DNA of 64,000 nt, from contig CAWIZE010000006.1 in NCBI GenBank assembly GCA_963840545.1, positions 124,001 to 188,000 of the forward strand, in the 5' to 3' direction. Positions 7,202 to 23,520 of the stretch are shown here, one piece after another; position 1 is the first letter of the stretch; the number at the start of each line of letters is the position of its first letter. Both the position numbers and the translations under genes were made by a program. This stretch comes from JAKAWQ01 sp963840545. Lineage in GTDB: Bacteria; Pseudomonadota; Alphaproteobacteria; Acetobacterales; Acetobacteraceae. Under the pieces are notes generated by a model. The model had not been told where the DNA came from. It made no database searches and worked only from the letters and a program-made list of their open reading frames with translations.

Positions 7202-7354
7202 TTATGGGGTGTGCTGAACGGCGCTGTTCGTGATGGCTTTGCCGGTGTTGGAGATATCTCTGCCGGCGCCGGCAGTGGTGTTGCAGGCACCCAGCATTGG
7301 CGCGAGGCCGATGAGCGCAACCAGCGCCATGACGAGGCCAAATGTCTTGCGCAT
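7202..7354 (-). CDS. Entericidin A/B-family lipoprotein
   Basis: The 50-residue product reads MRKTFGLVMALVALIGLAPM then LGACNTTAGAGRDISNTGKAITNSAVQHTP. The lipobox LGAC and the GAGRDIS..G.AI motif are typical of entericidins, tiny membrane lipoproteins. In E. coli EcnA and EcnB form an antidote/toxin pair; many alphaproteobacteria carry single copies near stress genes. An AAGGAA lies about eight bases before the ATG. Two perfect FNR/FixK-type boxes lie upstream, the nearer one centred about 130 bases before the start. Confidence 0.88.
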   Translation of the reverse strand: MRKTFGLVMALVALIGLAPMLGACNTTAGAGRDISNTGKAITNSAVQHTP

Positions 7355-7476
7355 GACAGAATTCCTTCATCTGATTGGAGGTTCCCGAAGCGAACGGCGG
7401 CGACGGCGCCGCCTGCGGCAGGGCCCTCGGCTTATCATCCGATGTCAAGGATGCACCATCGCTGGCGCAGCGCGCA

Positions 7477-7490
7477 TTGATCTCAATCAA
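7477..7490. promoter_or_regulatory. FNR/FixK-type binding site 1
   Basis: TTGATCTCAATCAA is an exact match to the palindrome TTGAT-N4-ATCAA bound by FNR, Anr and FixK-type oxygen or redox regulators. Its centre is about 130 bases upstream of the entericidin start codon. Confidence 0.7.
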
Positions 7491-7622
7491 CGGATTCGGA
7501 GATTGCTTGCACGCCGGCAAGGTGCGGAGTCGGCATCCGGCCGACGTTTCTGGTTCGAGCGGCACGGCCCGCCCGCGTTCGCGATTTCGTGTTCCGCCCC
7601 AATGTCACCATCCGCCGGGTTT

Positions 7623-7636
7623 TTGATCCATATCAA
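7623..7636. promoter_or_regulatory. FNR/FixK-type binding site 2
   Basis: TTGATCCATATCAA is a second exact TTGAT-N4-ATCAA palindrome, 146 bases from the first centre to centre and about 265 bases before the lipoprotein gene at 7895. Two exact matches in one intergenic region make chance unlikely. Confidence 0.7.
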
Positions 7637-7659
7637 TGCCGGAACGGGGTTCGTTCTTA

Positions 7660-7683
7660 TTGTGATGCGGGTTGTGATGCGGG
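7660..7683. repeat. 12-base perfect tandem repeat
   Basis: TTGTGATGCGGG occurs twice head to tail, in the promoter region downstream of FNR-type site 2. It could be a regulator site or a recent slippage duplication. Confidence 0.6.
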
Positions 7684-7894
7684 GGGTGGCATCCATCGGA
7701 GCTCGCGGCGGCGTCCGGCGCGCAAGAGGGCTTGCTACGCCACGGGACCCGCGGGCGCAGACATTGATCGCATTGCGACGGCGATAGCCGGTAGTGCGGG
7801 CGAGAGCGGGCCGCGGGCGGCGCCGCACATATTTCGGAGCGAAGTCCGCCGGGAGTTCAAGCCGAAAATTCACGATAGAAGAGGGAGTCGTCCA

Positions 7895-8374
7895 ATGATC
7901 GTCAAGTCTTTCCGTTCCTTGAAACCGGGCGTCTACACGGCGACCGCGCTGGCCGGCCTGGCGCTGGCTGCCTGTACTCCACAGTACCCGTCGCCCCAGC
8001 AGGTGCAGGCGAGCAACCCAAGCGTTACCTACACCTATCATACCGACCAGGATCTGCTTCAGGTCAATCAGAGCGCGGCGACATTCTGCAATCGCTACCA
8101 ATCCGTCCCGCAAGCGACGAATTTCACGACCGATCAATCCGGCAACAAGGTCGTCGTCTTCCAGTGCGTGCCGCCGACGACGATGGCAGCGGCGCCGCTG
8201 CCGCAGCCCAATCCCAATCTCACCTACAATTATCAGACCGATCAGCAGCTGCTGGACGCGTCGCGCAGCGCCCAGATGTACTGCGCGAGCAGAGGCTCGG
8301 GGCAGGTGGCGTCAAACGTCGTCACCAACCCGGACGGCAGCCGCACCGTGACCTTCCAGTGCAGCCCGCAATGA
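7895..8374 (+). CDS. Lipoprotein with two internal repeats of about 50 residues
   Basis: The 159-residue product has a signal peptide with lipobox LAAC (residue 27). Two related units follow: NPSVTYTYHTDQDLLQVNQSAATFC...VVVFQCVP and NPNLTYNYQTDQQLLDASRSAQMYC...TVTFQCSP. Each carries a Cys pair about 30-35 residues apart, so each unit is probably a small disulphide-closed domain in the periplasm. I do not know a function. A decayed third unit lies downstream at 8793-8963. GAGGGAG upstream supports the chosen ATG. The FNR-type sites upstream suggest oxygen-linked control. Confidence 0.8.
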   Translation: MIVKSFRSLKPGVYTATALAGLALAACTPQYPSPQQVQASNPSVTYTYHTDQDLLQVNQSAATFCNRYQSVPQATNFTTDQSGNKVVVFQCVPPTTMAAAPLPQPNPNLTYNYQTDQQLLDASRSAQMYCASRGSGQVASNVVTNPDGSRTVTFQCSPQ

Positions 8375-8681
8375 TCCGCGTTTCCCTGAGGGAGGCGCTC
8401 CGCGGCCAGCCCGCCGCCGGCCCGCGCCGTCTCCCTCCTACCTTCGCGCCGGCAAGATGTCCTTCCTGAGCTTGCAGATATGCGTGAACTTCGGATTGAC
8501 CATCTGCGTGCACCGCCTTGATCCCCCGGCCGCCTTGACACGGCCCCCCGGGCCTCGCCCCCGCGCCTTGCACCGGTGGGTCCACAGGGAACCCCGACGC
8601 GCCGCTGTGTCAGCCTCCTGGTGGGGCACTCCGCGGCGCGCCGGTCCCTCCTATGGACTACCGGCAGAAGACGCTACCAGG
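8375..8681. other. Gap between the repeat lipoprotein and the IS-like end
   Basis: No gene is recognised here. Given the flanking IS terminus and decayed lipoprotein unit, this segment may be what remains of an insertion and later deletion. No second IS terminus was identified. Confidence 0.4.
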
Positions 8682-8731
8682 GGGTCCCTTTTGGACGCCG
8701 ATAGTGGGTCCCTTTTGCGCGCCGATTGACA
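8682..8731 (-). mobile_element. Remnant IS21-like terminus
   Basis: Two copies of a 21-base unit, GGGTCCCTTTTG-N3-GCCGAT, lie at 8682-8702 and 8706-8726. Read on the minus strand, the segment begins TGTCAATCGGCGCGCAAAAG. Multiple short repeats behind a TGTCA end are typical of IS21-family termini. No transposase gene (istA/istB) is present, so only one end survives. It directly precedes a broken lipoprotein copy. The family assignment is from memory of such ends. Confidence 0.55.
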
Positions 8732-8792
8732 CGCCATCAAGCGGAAGGTCCCCCAATTCTGGAGTGACGAGGAAGCCGCCGCGGCGCCACGC

Positions 8793-8963
8793 GAGCCCAA
8801 CCCCAACCTCACCGACAACCACCAGACCGACCGGCAGCTCCTGGTCGCAGCGCACAACGCCCGGACGTACTGTTCGATCATCGGCTCGCCGCAGGTCACC
8901 TCCAGCTGCCTCGACAACCCGGACGGTAGCCGCACCGTGATAGTCGCGTGCGCCCCCCAGTGA
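8793..8963 (+). pseudogene. Decayed C-terminal unit of the repeat lipoprotein
   Basis: The frame reads EPNPNLTDNHQTDRQLLVAA, then HNARTYCSIIGSPQ, then DNPDGSRTVIVACAPQ and stop. It aligns along its length with the second unit of the lipoprotein at 7895-8374 (NPNLTYNYQTDQQLL...NPDGSRTVTFQC). In the same frame a TGA lies just upstream, beside the IS-like terminus, so there is no start or signal peptide. It is best read as the tail of a tandem duplicate cut by an insertion. Confidence 0.75.
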
Positions 8964-9202
8964 GCACACCAATAACCTATTGCTCATGCCCCAGCCGCCC
9001 CGAACCACCCCCCGCCAACCTCCCCGCACCGAAAAGGCTGGACTCTCCGTCCCGCATCCGCTAAGCGCCCGGCCCTTGAGTTGGAACGCGGGAGACCGCT
9101 CGCCCCTATTCTGAACGCCTGGGGCGCGTCCGGTCGCATGGACCGCGGTCCTTGGCATGCGCCGCTCTCGCCAGGGCCGGCGGGGCGAGAAGGGGACCAG
9201 GG

Positions 9203-9637
9203 ATGGCGAAGAAGATCGCGGGCTACGTCAAGCTCCAGATTCCGGCGGGCAAGGCCAATCCTTCGCCCCCGGTGGGCCCCGCGCTCGGCCAGCGCGGCCT
9301 CAACATCATGGCTTTCTGCAAGGAATTCAACGCCCAAACGCAAAACCTCGAGCCCGGCATGCCGGTGCCCGTGGTCATCACCGCCTTCGCCGACCGCAGC
9401 TTCACCTTTGTCATGAAGACCCCGCCCAACAGCTACTTCCTGTTCAAGGCGGCGGGGATCGCCAAGGGCACCCCGGCTGCCGGCAAGGCCGCCCCGATCG
9501 GCCAGGTGACGAAAACCCAGCTCCGCGAAATCGCCGCCCAGAAGATCAAGGACATGAACACGACCGACATCGAGGCCGCCGTCCGCATGCTCGCCGGCTC
9601 CGCCCGCTCGATGGGCCTCACGGTGGTGGAGGGCTGA
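9203..9637 (+). CDS. rplK: 50S ribosomal protein L11
   Basis: The 144-residue protein has the L11 N-terminal domain (KKIAGYVKLQIPAGKANPSPPVGPALGQRGLNIM, with the proline pair of the thiostrepton/GTPase-centre switch) and the rRNA-binding C-terminal domain ending in ARSMGLTVVEG. It binds 23S rRNA at the GTPase-associated centre. ATG 9203 follows an AGGGG-type site. It is one base before rplA. secE and nusG, which usually precede it, are absent; the upstream neighbour is an IS-like remnant. Confidence 0.97.
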   Translation: MAKKIAGYVKLQIPAGKANPSPPVGPALGQRGLNIMAFCKEFNAQTQNLEPGMPVPVVITAFADRSFTFVMKTPPNSYFLFKAAGIAKGTPAAGKAAPIGQVTKTQLREIAAQKIKDMNTTDIEAAVRMLAGSARSMGLTVVEG

Positions 9638-9638
9638 C

Positions 9639-10334
9639 ATGGCGCGCATCGGCAAGCGGCTCCGCGCCGCCCAATCCAGCCTCGAGCCCGGCCGCGCCTA
9701 CCCGCTCGCCGAGGCGATCCGCCTGGTCAAGGCCAACGCCCGCGCCAAATTCGACGAGACGGTCGAGCTGGCGATGAATCTCGGCATCGATCCCCGCCAC
9801 GCCGACCAGATGGTCCGCGGCATGGTGACCCTCCCTCACGGCACCGGCCGCACCGTCCGCGTCGGAGTCTTCGCCCGCGGCCCCAAGGCCGAGGAGGCGC
9901 TCGCCGCCGGCGCCGACGTCGTCGGCGCCGAGGACCTGGTCGAGAAGATCCAGGCGGGCGAGATCAATTTCGACCGCTGCATCGCGACGCCGGACCTCAT
10001 GGCCCTGGTCGGCCGGCTCGGCAAAATCCTCGGTCCCCGCGGCCTGATGCCCAATCCCCGGCTCGGCACGGTGACGATGGATATCAAGGCCGCGGTGACC
10101 GCGGCGAAGGGCGGGCAGGTCGAATTCCGGGCGGAAAAGGCGGGAATCGTGCATGCCGGCGTCGGCAAGGCGAGTTTCCCCGAAGAGCGGCTCGCCGCGA
10201 ACGTGCGGGCATTTGTCGAGGCGATTCAAAGGGCTAAGCCGACCGGGGCGAAGGGGACCTATCTCAGGAAGGCGGCTTTGTCTTCGACCATGGGACCAGG
10301 CGTGCATCTTGATCTGCCGAGTCTCGCGTCATGA
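9639..10334 (+). CDS. rplA: 50S ribosomal protein L1
   Basis: The 231-residue protein has L1 signatures: KFDETVELAMNLGIDPRHADQMVRG at the start, GPRGLMPNPRLGTVT in the middle and KGTYLRKAALSSTMGPGVHLD at the end. It binds the L1 stalk of 23S rRNA and, in other bacteria, represses its own L11-L1 mRNA. It follows rplK by one base, so the pair is co-translated. Confidence 0.97.
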   Translation: MARIGKRLRAAQSSLEPGRAYPLAEAIRLVKANARAKFDETVELAMNLGIDPRHADQMVRGMVTLPHGTGRTVRVGVFARGPKAEEALAAGADVVGAEDLVEKIQAGEINFDRCIATPDLMALVGRLGKILGPRGLMPNPRLGTVTMDIKAAVTAAKGGQVEFRAEKAGIVHAGVGKASFPEERLAANVRAFVEAIQRAKPTGAKGTYLRKAALSSTMGPGVHLDLPSLAS

Positions 10335-10348
10335 GGCAAATCAGCCAC

Positions 10349-10380
10349 TGGGCACACCCCCGGTACGCCCAAACTGCCCA
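10349..10380 (+). promoter_or_regulatory. Possible L10-operon leader hairpin
   Basis: TGGGCA (10349-10354) and TGCCCA (10375-10380) can pair in the 61-base gap between rplA and rplJ. In other bacteria this leader is bound by the L10-L12 complex. The stem is short, so this is only a candidate. Confidence 0.3.
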
Positions 10381-10395
10381 CTTTGGAGTCCGCCG

Positions 10396-10920
10396 ATGAA
10401 CCGGCTCGAGAAGCAAGCCTTTGTCGAATCGCTTGCATCGGTGCTTTCGGCCACCGAAATGGTGGTCGTCACCCGCAACAAGGGTCTGACCGTCGCCGAG
10501 GCTTCCGATCTGCGCCGCCGCATGCGCTCCGCCGGCGCCACCTACCGCGTGGCGAAGAACCGTTTGGCCCGCCGCGCCCTCGCCGGCACCCGTTTCACGG
10601 CCATCGAACCCCTTCTCAAGGGCCCGACGGCCCTCGCCTGGTCCCCCGATCCGGTGGCCGTGGCCAAGGCCGCCGTGGATTTCGCCAAGGTCAACGAGCG
10701 TTTCGTGGTCATCGGCGGCGCCCTCGGCATCCGGTCCCTCGACGCAAGCGGCGTCGAAGCCTTGGCCGAGCTGCCTTCGCTCGACGTGCTCCGCGCCCAG
10801 CTGGCCGGGCTGCTGCGGATGCCGGCCCAGCGCCTCGCTTCCGTGCTCAGCGCCCCGGCCGGCGGGCTCGCCCGGGTCTTCGGCGCCTATGCCCGGACAG
10901 AACCGGCCCTTGCAACCTAG
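10396..10920 (+). CDS. rplJ: 50S ribosomal protein L10
   Basis: The 174-residue protein starts MNRLEKQAFVESLASVLSAT and contains VVVTRNKGLTVAEASDLRRRMRSAGATYRVAKNRLARRAL, the rRNA-binding domain of L10. The C-terminal helix that carries the L12 dimers follows (AQRLASVLSAPAGGLARVFGAY). It anchors the L7/L12 stalk. The ATG was chosen by alignment to the family start; it lies 61 bases after rplA. Confidence 0.96.
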   Translation: MNRLEKQAFVESLASVLSATEMVVVTRNKGLTVAEASDLRRRMRSAGATYRVAKNRLARRALAGTRFTAIEPLLKGPTALAWSPDPVAVAKAAVDFAKVNERFVVIGGALGIRSLDASGVEALAELPSLDVLRAQLAGLLRMPAQRLASVLSAPAGGLARVFGAYARTEPALAT

Positions 10921-10953
10921 CCCCCAACGCTTAATCTAACAGGACACGCAAAC

Positions 10954-11337
10954 ATGGCAGACTTGGCGAAGCTGGCTGACGAGCTCTCCGGCCTCACGGT
11001 TCTGGAGGCTTCGGAGCTCACGAAGCTCTTGGAAGAGAAGTGGGGCGTCTCGGCCGCCGTACCGATGGCGGTTGCCGCCGCGCCCGGCGGGGCTCCCGCG
11101 GCTGCGGCCCCGGCGGTGGAGGAACAGACCGAGTTCACCGTCGTGCTGACCAAGTTCGGCGAGAAGAAGATCAACGTGATCAAAGAGATCCGCACGATCA
11201 CGGGGCTTGGTCTCAAGGAGGCCAAGGATTTGGTCGAGGGAGCCCCGAAGACCGTGAAGGAAGGGGTGAGCAAGGAAGAGGCGGAGAAGATCCGGAAGGT
11301 GCTGGAAGAGCAGGGCGCCGCTGTCGAGATCAAGTAG
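10954..11337 (+). CDS. rplL: 50S ribosomal protein L7/L12
   Basis: The 127-residue acidic protein has the dimerising N-terminal domain (MADLAKLADELSGLTVLEASELTKLLEEKWGV), an alanine-rich hinge (VAAAPGGAPAAAAPAVEE) and the factor-binding C-terminal domain (TEFTVVLTKFGEKKINVIKEIR...GLGLKEAKDLVEGAPK). It recruits translation GTPases. It lies 33 bases after rplJ. Two hairpins lie between it and rpoB. Confidence 0.98.
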   Translation: MADLAKLADELSGLTVLEASELTKLLEEKWGVSAAVPMAVAAAPGGAPAAAAPAVEEQTEFTVVLTKFGEKKINVIKEIRTITGLGLKEAKDLVEGAPKTVKEGVSKEEAEKIRKVLEEQGAAVEIK

Positions 11338-11354
11338 GTCTCCGATCCGGACCG

Positions 11355-11414
11355 CCGGTGCGCCCGCTGGGCGCGCCGGAAAACGATGGGCGGGAGTCGG
11401 CATGATTCCCGCCC
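11355..11414 (+). promoter_or_regulatory. Two hairpins in the rplL-rpoB gap
   Basis: Hairpin 1 has stem GCGCCC-gct-GGGCGC (11360-11374), extended outside a mismatch by CCGG/CCGG to 11355-11379. Hairpin 2 has GGGCGGGA (11388-11395) pairing with TCCCGCCC (11407-11414). In E. coli this gap holds an attenuator and an RNase III site that set the ratio of stalk protein to RNA polymerase; a similar role is likely here. There is no T-run. Confidence 0.55.
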
Positions 11415-11494
11415 CGCTGGCCGTTGGCGCATCGCGCCGCGGCACGCCCCGGTAGCGCAGGGGCATGGATTCTTTTAGGGCAGCAGGGCAGGGT

Positions 11495-15667
<4,173 letters not shown>

Positions 15668-15823
15668 CCCGGGTCCGATGCTCGTGGGCGATCGTCCGAC
15701 GATCGCGCCGGGATTTTGGGCCGGGGCCACGCGGATGCCGAGCCGGGGCGAGACCGAAGCCCAGGGTACGATGAGAGTACCGATGACGGCCGCGGCGGCG
15801 GGCCGGACAGGAGTGGATGACGC

Positions 15824-19991
<4,168 letters not shown>

Positions 19992-20106
19992 ATAGCGGCG
20001 CGCCCGGGCGGGGAGGGGACCGGGTCGGGAGGGGCAGGGGCGACCCCTGATTTCCGGACCGAGCCCCGGTTCCGGCGGGGGCAGGGAAGTGGCCGGGCGA
20101 GGCGCT

Positions 20107-20135
20107 TGACTCGGAGCGTCCTCGCCCGTAGTTTC
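20107..20135 (+). promoter_or_regulatory. Candidate sigma-70 promoter of the str operon
   Basis: TTGACT (20107-20112), a 17-base spacer and TAGTTT (20130-20135) lie in the rpoC-rpsL gap, about 210 bases before the rpsL start. The -35 box matches the consensus at five of six positions; the -10 box is weaker. Confidence 0.5.
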
Positions 20136-20248
20136 CGCGCCCTCGACCGACCCGCCCACCCGGGCAGGCCGGCCGTGGTTTGCAGGGACATGAGGTTTGC
20201 GGCGCCGCTTCCGGAGTCTCCCGGCAGCCAAGGCCGCAGGCGCGAACG

Positions 20249-20287
20249 GACTCCGCAGTGTGGGCTTGGCCCACGCGTTGCGGGGTC
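20249..20287 (+). promoter_or_regulatory. Nested hairpin in the rpsL leader
   Basis: The outer arms GACTCCGCA (20249-20257) and TGCGGGGTC (20279-20287) pair with one T-G wobble. Inside them TGGGC-ttg-GCCCA (20261-20273) forms a second stem. It lies between the candidate promoter and rpsL, about 58 bases before the ATG. It may be an attenuator or an S7/S12 control element. The rest of the 353-base gap holds no gene. Confidence 0.5.
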
Positions 20288-20344
20288 TTCCTGTGGCGAT
20301 AACCGTCCGGGTGGACGGTGTGGTGAAACGATCGGATTGGAACG

Positions 20345-20716
20345 ATGCCGACGATCAACCAGTTGATAGCCAAGGGGCGCGAGCCACGCTCGGCGCGCAA
20401 CAAGGTTCCCGCCCTGCAGAGTTGCCCGCAGAAGCGAGGGGTGTGCACGCGTGTCTATACGACGACACCGAAGAAGCCGAATTCGGCCCTGCGCAAGGTC
20501 GCCAAGGTGCGGCTGACGAATGGCTACGAGGTGGTGAGCTACATCCCGGGCGAGGGCCATAATCTGCAGGAGCACAGCGTCGTGCTGATCCGCGGCGGGC
20601 GGGTCAAGGACCTGCCCGGCGTGCGCTACCACATCCTGCGCGGTGTGCTCGATACGCAGGGCATCGCCAAACGCCGTCAGCGCCGTTCGCTCTACGGCGC
20701 CAAGCGGCCGAAGTGA
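20345..20716 (+). CDS. rpsL: 30S ribosomal protein S12
   Basis: The 123-residue protein reads MPTINQLIAKGREPRSARNKVPALQSCPQKRGVCTRVYTTTPKKPNSALRKVAKVRLTNG, a standard S12. The lysines in TTPKKPNSA and in GRVKDLPGVRYH, where streptomycin-resistance changes arise, are wild type. S12 monitors codon-anticodon pairing at the A site. It is followed by rpsG after seven bases. Confidence 0.98.
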   Translation: MPTINQLIAKGREPRSARNKVPALQSCPQKRGVCTRVYTTTPKKPNSALRKVAKVRLTNGYEVVSYIPGEGHNLQEHSVVLIRGGRVKDLPGVRYHILRGVLDTQGIAKRRQRRSLYGAKRPK

Positions 20717-20723
20717 GGCGGAG

Positions 20724-21203
20724 ATGAGTCGTCGCCGCCGCGCCGTTCGCCGCGAGATCCTGCCGGATGCCAAGTTCGGCGACGGAGTGATCAGCCGTTT
20801 CATGAACGCGCTGATGCACGACGGAAAGAAGTCGGTTGCCGAACGGATCGTGTATGGTGCGCTCGATGCGCTCAAGAGGCGGGGCTCGGCCGCCGCCGAT
20901 CCGGTGCGGCTGTTCCACGAGGCGCTCGACAACGTGAAGCCGGCAGTCGAGGTGCGTTCGCGCCGGGTCGGCGGCGCCACCTACCAGGTTCCGGTCGAGG
21001 TGCGCACCGAGCGGCGCCAGGCGCTTGCGATCCGCTGGATCATCGACGCGTCGCGCAAGCGCAAAGGCGAGCACACCATGGAAGAGCGGCTGTGCAACGA
21101 ACTGCACGATGCGGTCAATAACCGTGGCTCGGCGGTGAAGAAGCGTGAGGACACGCACCGGATGGCCGAGGCCAACAAGGCTTTCAGCCATTATCGGTGG
21201 TAG
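20724..21203 (+). CDS. rpsG: 30S ribosomal protein S7
   Basis: The 159-residue protein starts MSRRRRAVRREILPDAKFGD and contains FMNALMHDGKKSVAERIVYGALD, RSRRVGGATYQVPVEVRTERRQALAIRWI and EDTHRMAEANKAFSHYRW. It nucleates assembly of the 30S head. ATG 20724 follows GGCGGAG. Its stop codon TAG is inside a 15-base tandem repeat, after which tuf follows; fusA, normally between them, is missing. Confidence 0.98.
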   Translation: MSRRRRAVRREILPDAKFGDGVISRFMNALMHDGKKSVAERIVYGALDALKRRGSAAADPVRLFHEALDNVKPAVEVRSRRVGGATYQVPVEVRTERRQALAIRWIIDASRKRKGEHTMEERLCNELHDAVNNRGSAVKKREDTHRMAEANKAFSHYRW

Positions 21204-21239
21204 GTCTGGCGTTGGTAGGTCTGGCGTTGGTAGGTCTGG
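21199..21239 (+). repeat. 15-base tandem repeat spanning the rpsG stop codon
   Basis: GGTAGGTCTGGCGTT occurs twice in full (21199-21213, 21214-21228), followed by a partial third copy (GGTAGGTCTGG, 21229-21239). The first copy contains the TAG stop of rpsG. It occupies the place where fusA usually begins. Confidence 0.8.
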
Positions 21240-21281
21240 GCAGAGGCATGGGCCGGATCCGGCCGTACGGAGAGAACTAGG

Positions 21282-22472
<1,191 letters not shown>

Positions 22473-22515
22473 GGCGACGGCAGAGCTCGGAACGCGGACG
22501 CGAAAGAAGAAGGCA

Positions 22516-22824
22516 ATGGACAACCAGAACATCCGCATCCGGCTGAAGGCGTACGACCATCGCGTGCTCGACAACAGCACGAAGGAGATCGTGAACACCG
22601 CCAAGCGCACCGGGGCGCGCGTACGGGGCCCTATCCCCCTGCCCACCCACATCGAGCGCTTTACGGTCAACCGCTCGCCGCACATCGACAAGAAAAGCCG
22701 CGAGCAGTTCGAGATCCGCACGCACCGGCGGCTGCTCGATATCGTCGAGCCGACTCCGCAGACGGTGGACGCGCTGATGAAGCTCGACCTCGCCGCCGGC
22801 GTCGATGTCGAGATCAAGATCTGA
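22516..22824 (+). CDS. rpsJ: 30S ribosomal protein S10
   Basis: The 102-residue protein starts MDNQNIRIRLKAYDHRVLDNSTKEIVNTAKRTGA and contains GPIPLPTHIERFTVNRSPHIDKKSREQFEIRTH. It is part of the 30S head and, in complex with NusB, of antitermination. It opens the S10 operon 43 bases after tuf. Confidence 0.97.
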   Translation: MDNQNIRIRLKAYDHRVLDNSTKEIVNTAKRTGARVRGPIPLPTHIERFTVNRSPHIDKKSREQFEIRTHRRLLDIVEPTPQTVDALMKLDLAAGVDVEIKI

Positions 22825-22837
22825 AGGGCGAGCAAGG

Positions 22838-23512
22838 ATGCGCACCGGACTCCTCGCTCGCAAGCTCGGCATGACCCGCCTCTTCCGTCCGGACGGGACG
22901 CATGTGCCGGTCACCGTCCTGCACCTCGATGCCGTGCAGGTCGTGGGCACCCGGACCGTCGAGCGCGATGGCTACACGGCGGTGCAGCTCGGCTGGGGCC
23001 ACGCCAAGCCACAGCGTGTGAGCAAGGCCAATCGCGGCCATTTCGCGAAGGCCAAGGTGGAACCGAAGGCGAAGCTTGCGGAGTTCCGGGTCGCGCCCGA
23101 TGCGCTGCTGGCGCCCGGGGCGGCTCTAACGGCTGCGCATTTCGTGGTCGGCCAGCGTGTGGACGTCGCCGCGACCAGCAAGGGCAAGGGTTTCGCGGGG
23201 GTGATGAAGCGGTGGAACTTCGGCGGGCTCGAGGCGAGCCACGGCGTTTCGGTCAGCCACCGCAGCCACGGCTCCACGGGCAACCGCCAGGACCCGGGTC
23301 GGACCTTCAAGAACAAGAAGATGGCCGGGCATCTCGGGGACGAGCGGGTGAGCGTGCTCAATCTCGAGGTGGCGGCGGTGGATGCCGAGAAGGGGCTTCT
23401 GATGCTGCGCGGCGCGGTGCCCGGGGCGCGCGGCGCCTTCGTGCAGGTGCGTGACGCGGTCAAGCGCGCCCGCCCGGCGGAAGCGCCGTTTCCCGCCGGG
23501 CTGGCGGTCTGA
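22838..23512 (+). CDS. rplC: 50S ribosomal protein L3
   Basis: The 224-residue protein starts MRTGLLARKLGMTRLF and carries the loop reaching the peptidyl transferase centre (SHGSTGNRQDPGRTFKNKKMAGHLG), including the glutamine that is methylated in E. coli. The C-terminus has an Ala/Pro-rich extension of about 12 residues. It follows rpsJ by 13 bases. Confidence 0.96.
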   Translation: MRTGLLARKLGMTRLFRPDGTHVPVTVLHLDAVQVVGTRTVERDGYTAVQLGWGHAKPQRVSKANRGHFAKAKVEPKAKLAEFRVAPDALLAPGAALTAAHFVVGQRVDVAATSKGKGFAGVMKRWNFGGLEASHGVSVSHRSHGSTGNRQDPGRTFKNKKMAGHLGDERVSVLNLEVAAVDAEKGLLMLRGAVPGARGAFVQVRDAVKRARPAEAPFPAGLAV

Positions 23513-23520
23513 GCCGGGGG

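Larger units (their letters stand above)
7355..7894. promoter_or_regulatory. Divergent regulatory region between entericidin and lipoprotein genes
   Basis: About 540 bases without a gene separate two divergent units. They contain two perfect TTGAT-N4-ATCAA palindromes and a 12-base tandem repeat. No -10 element could be placed with confidence on either side. Confidence 0.6.

Noticed and set aside
8535..8540. TTGACA as a possible second IS terminus
   Set aside because: The accompanying repeats seen at 8682-8726 are missing, so the hexamer alone is not evidence.
9060..9203. Promoter for rplK
   Set aside because: A TATTCT -10-like hexamer is present near 9110 but no -35 box has the right spacing.
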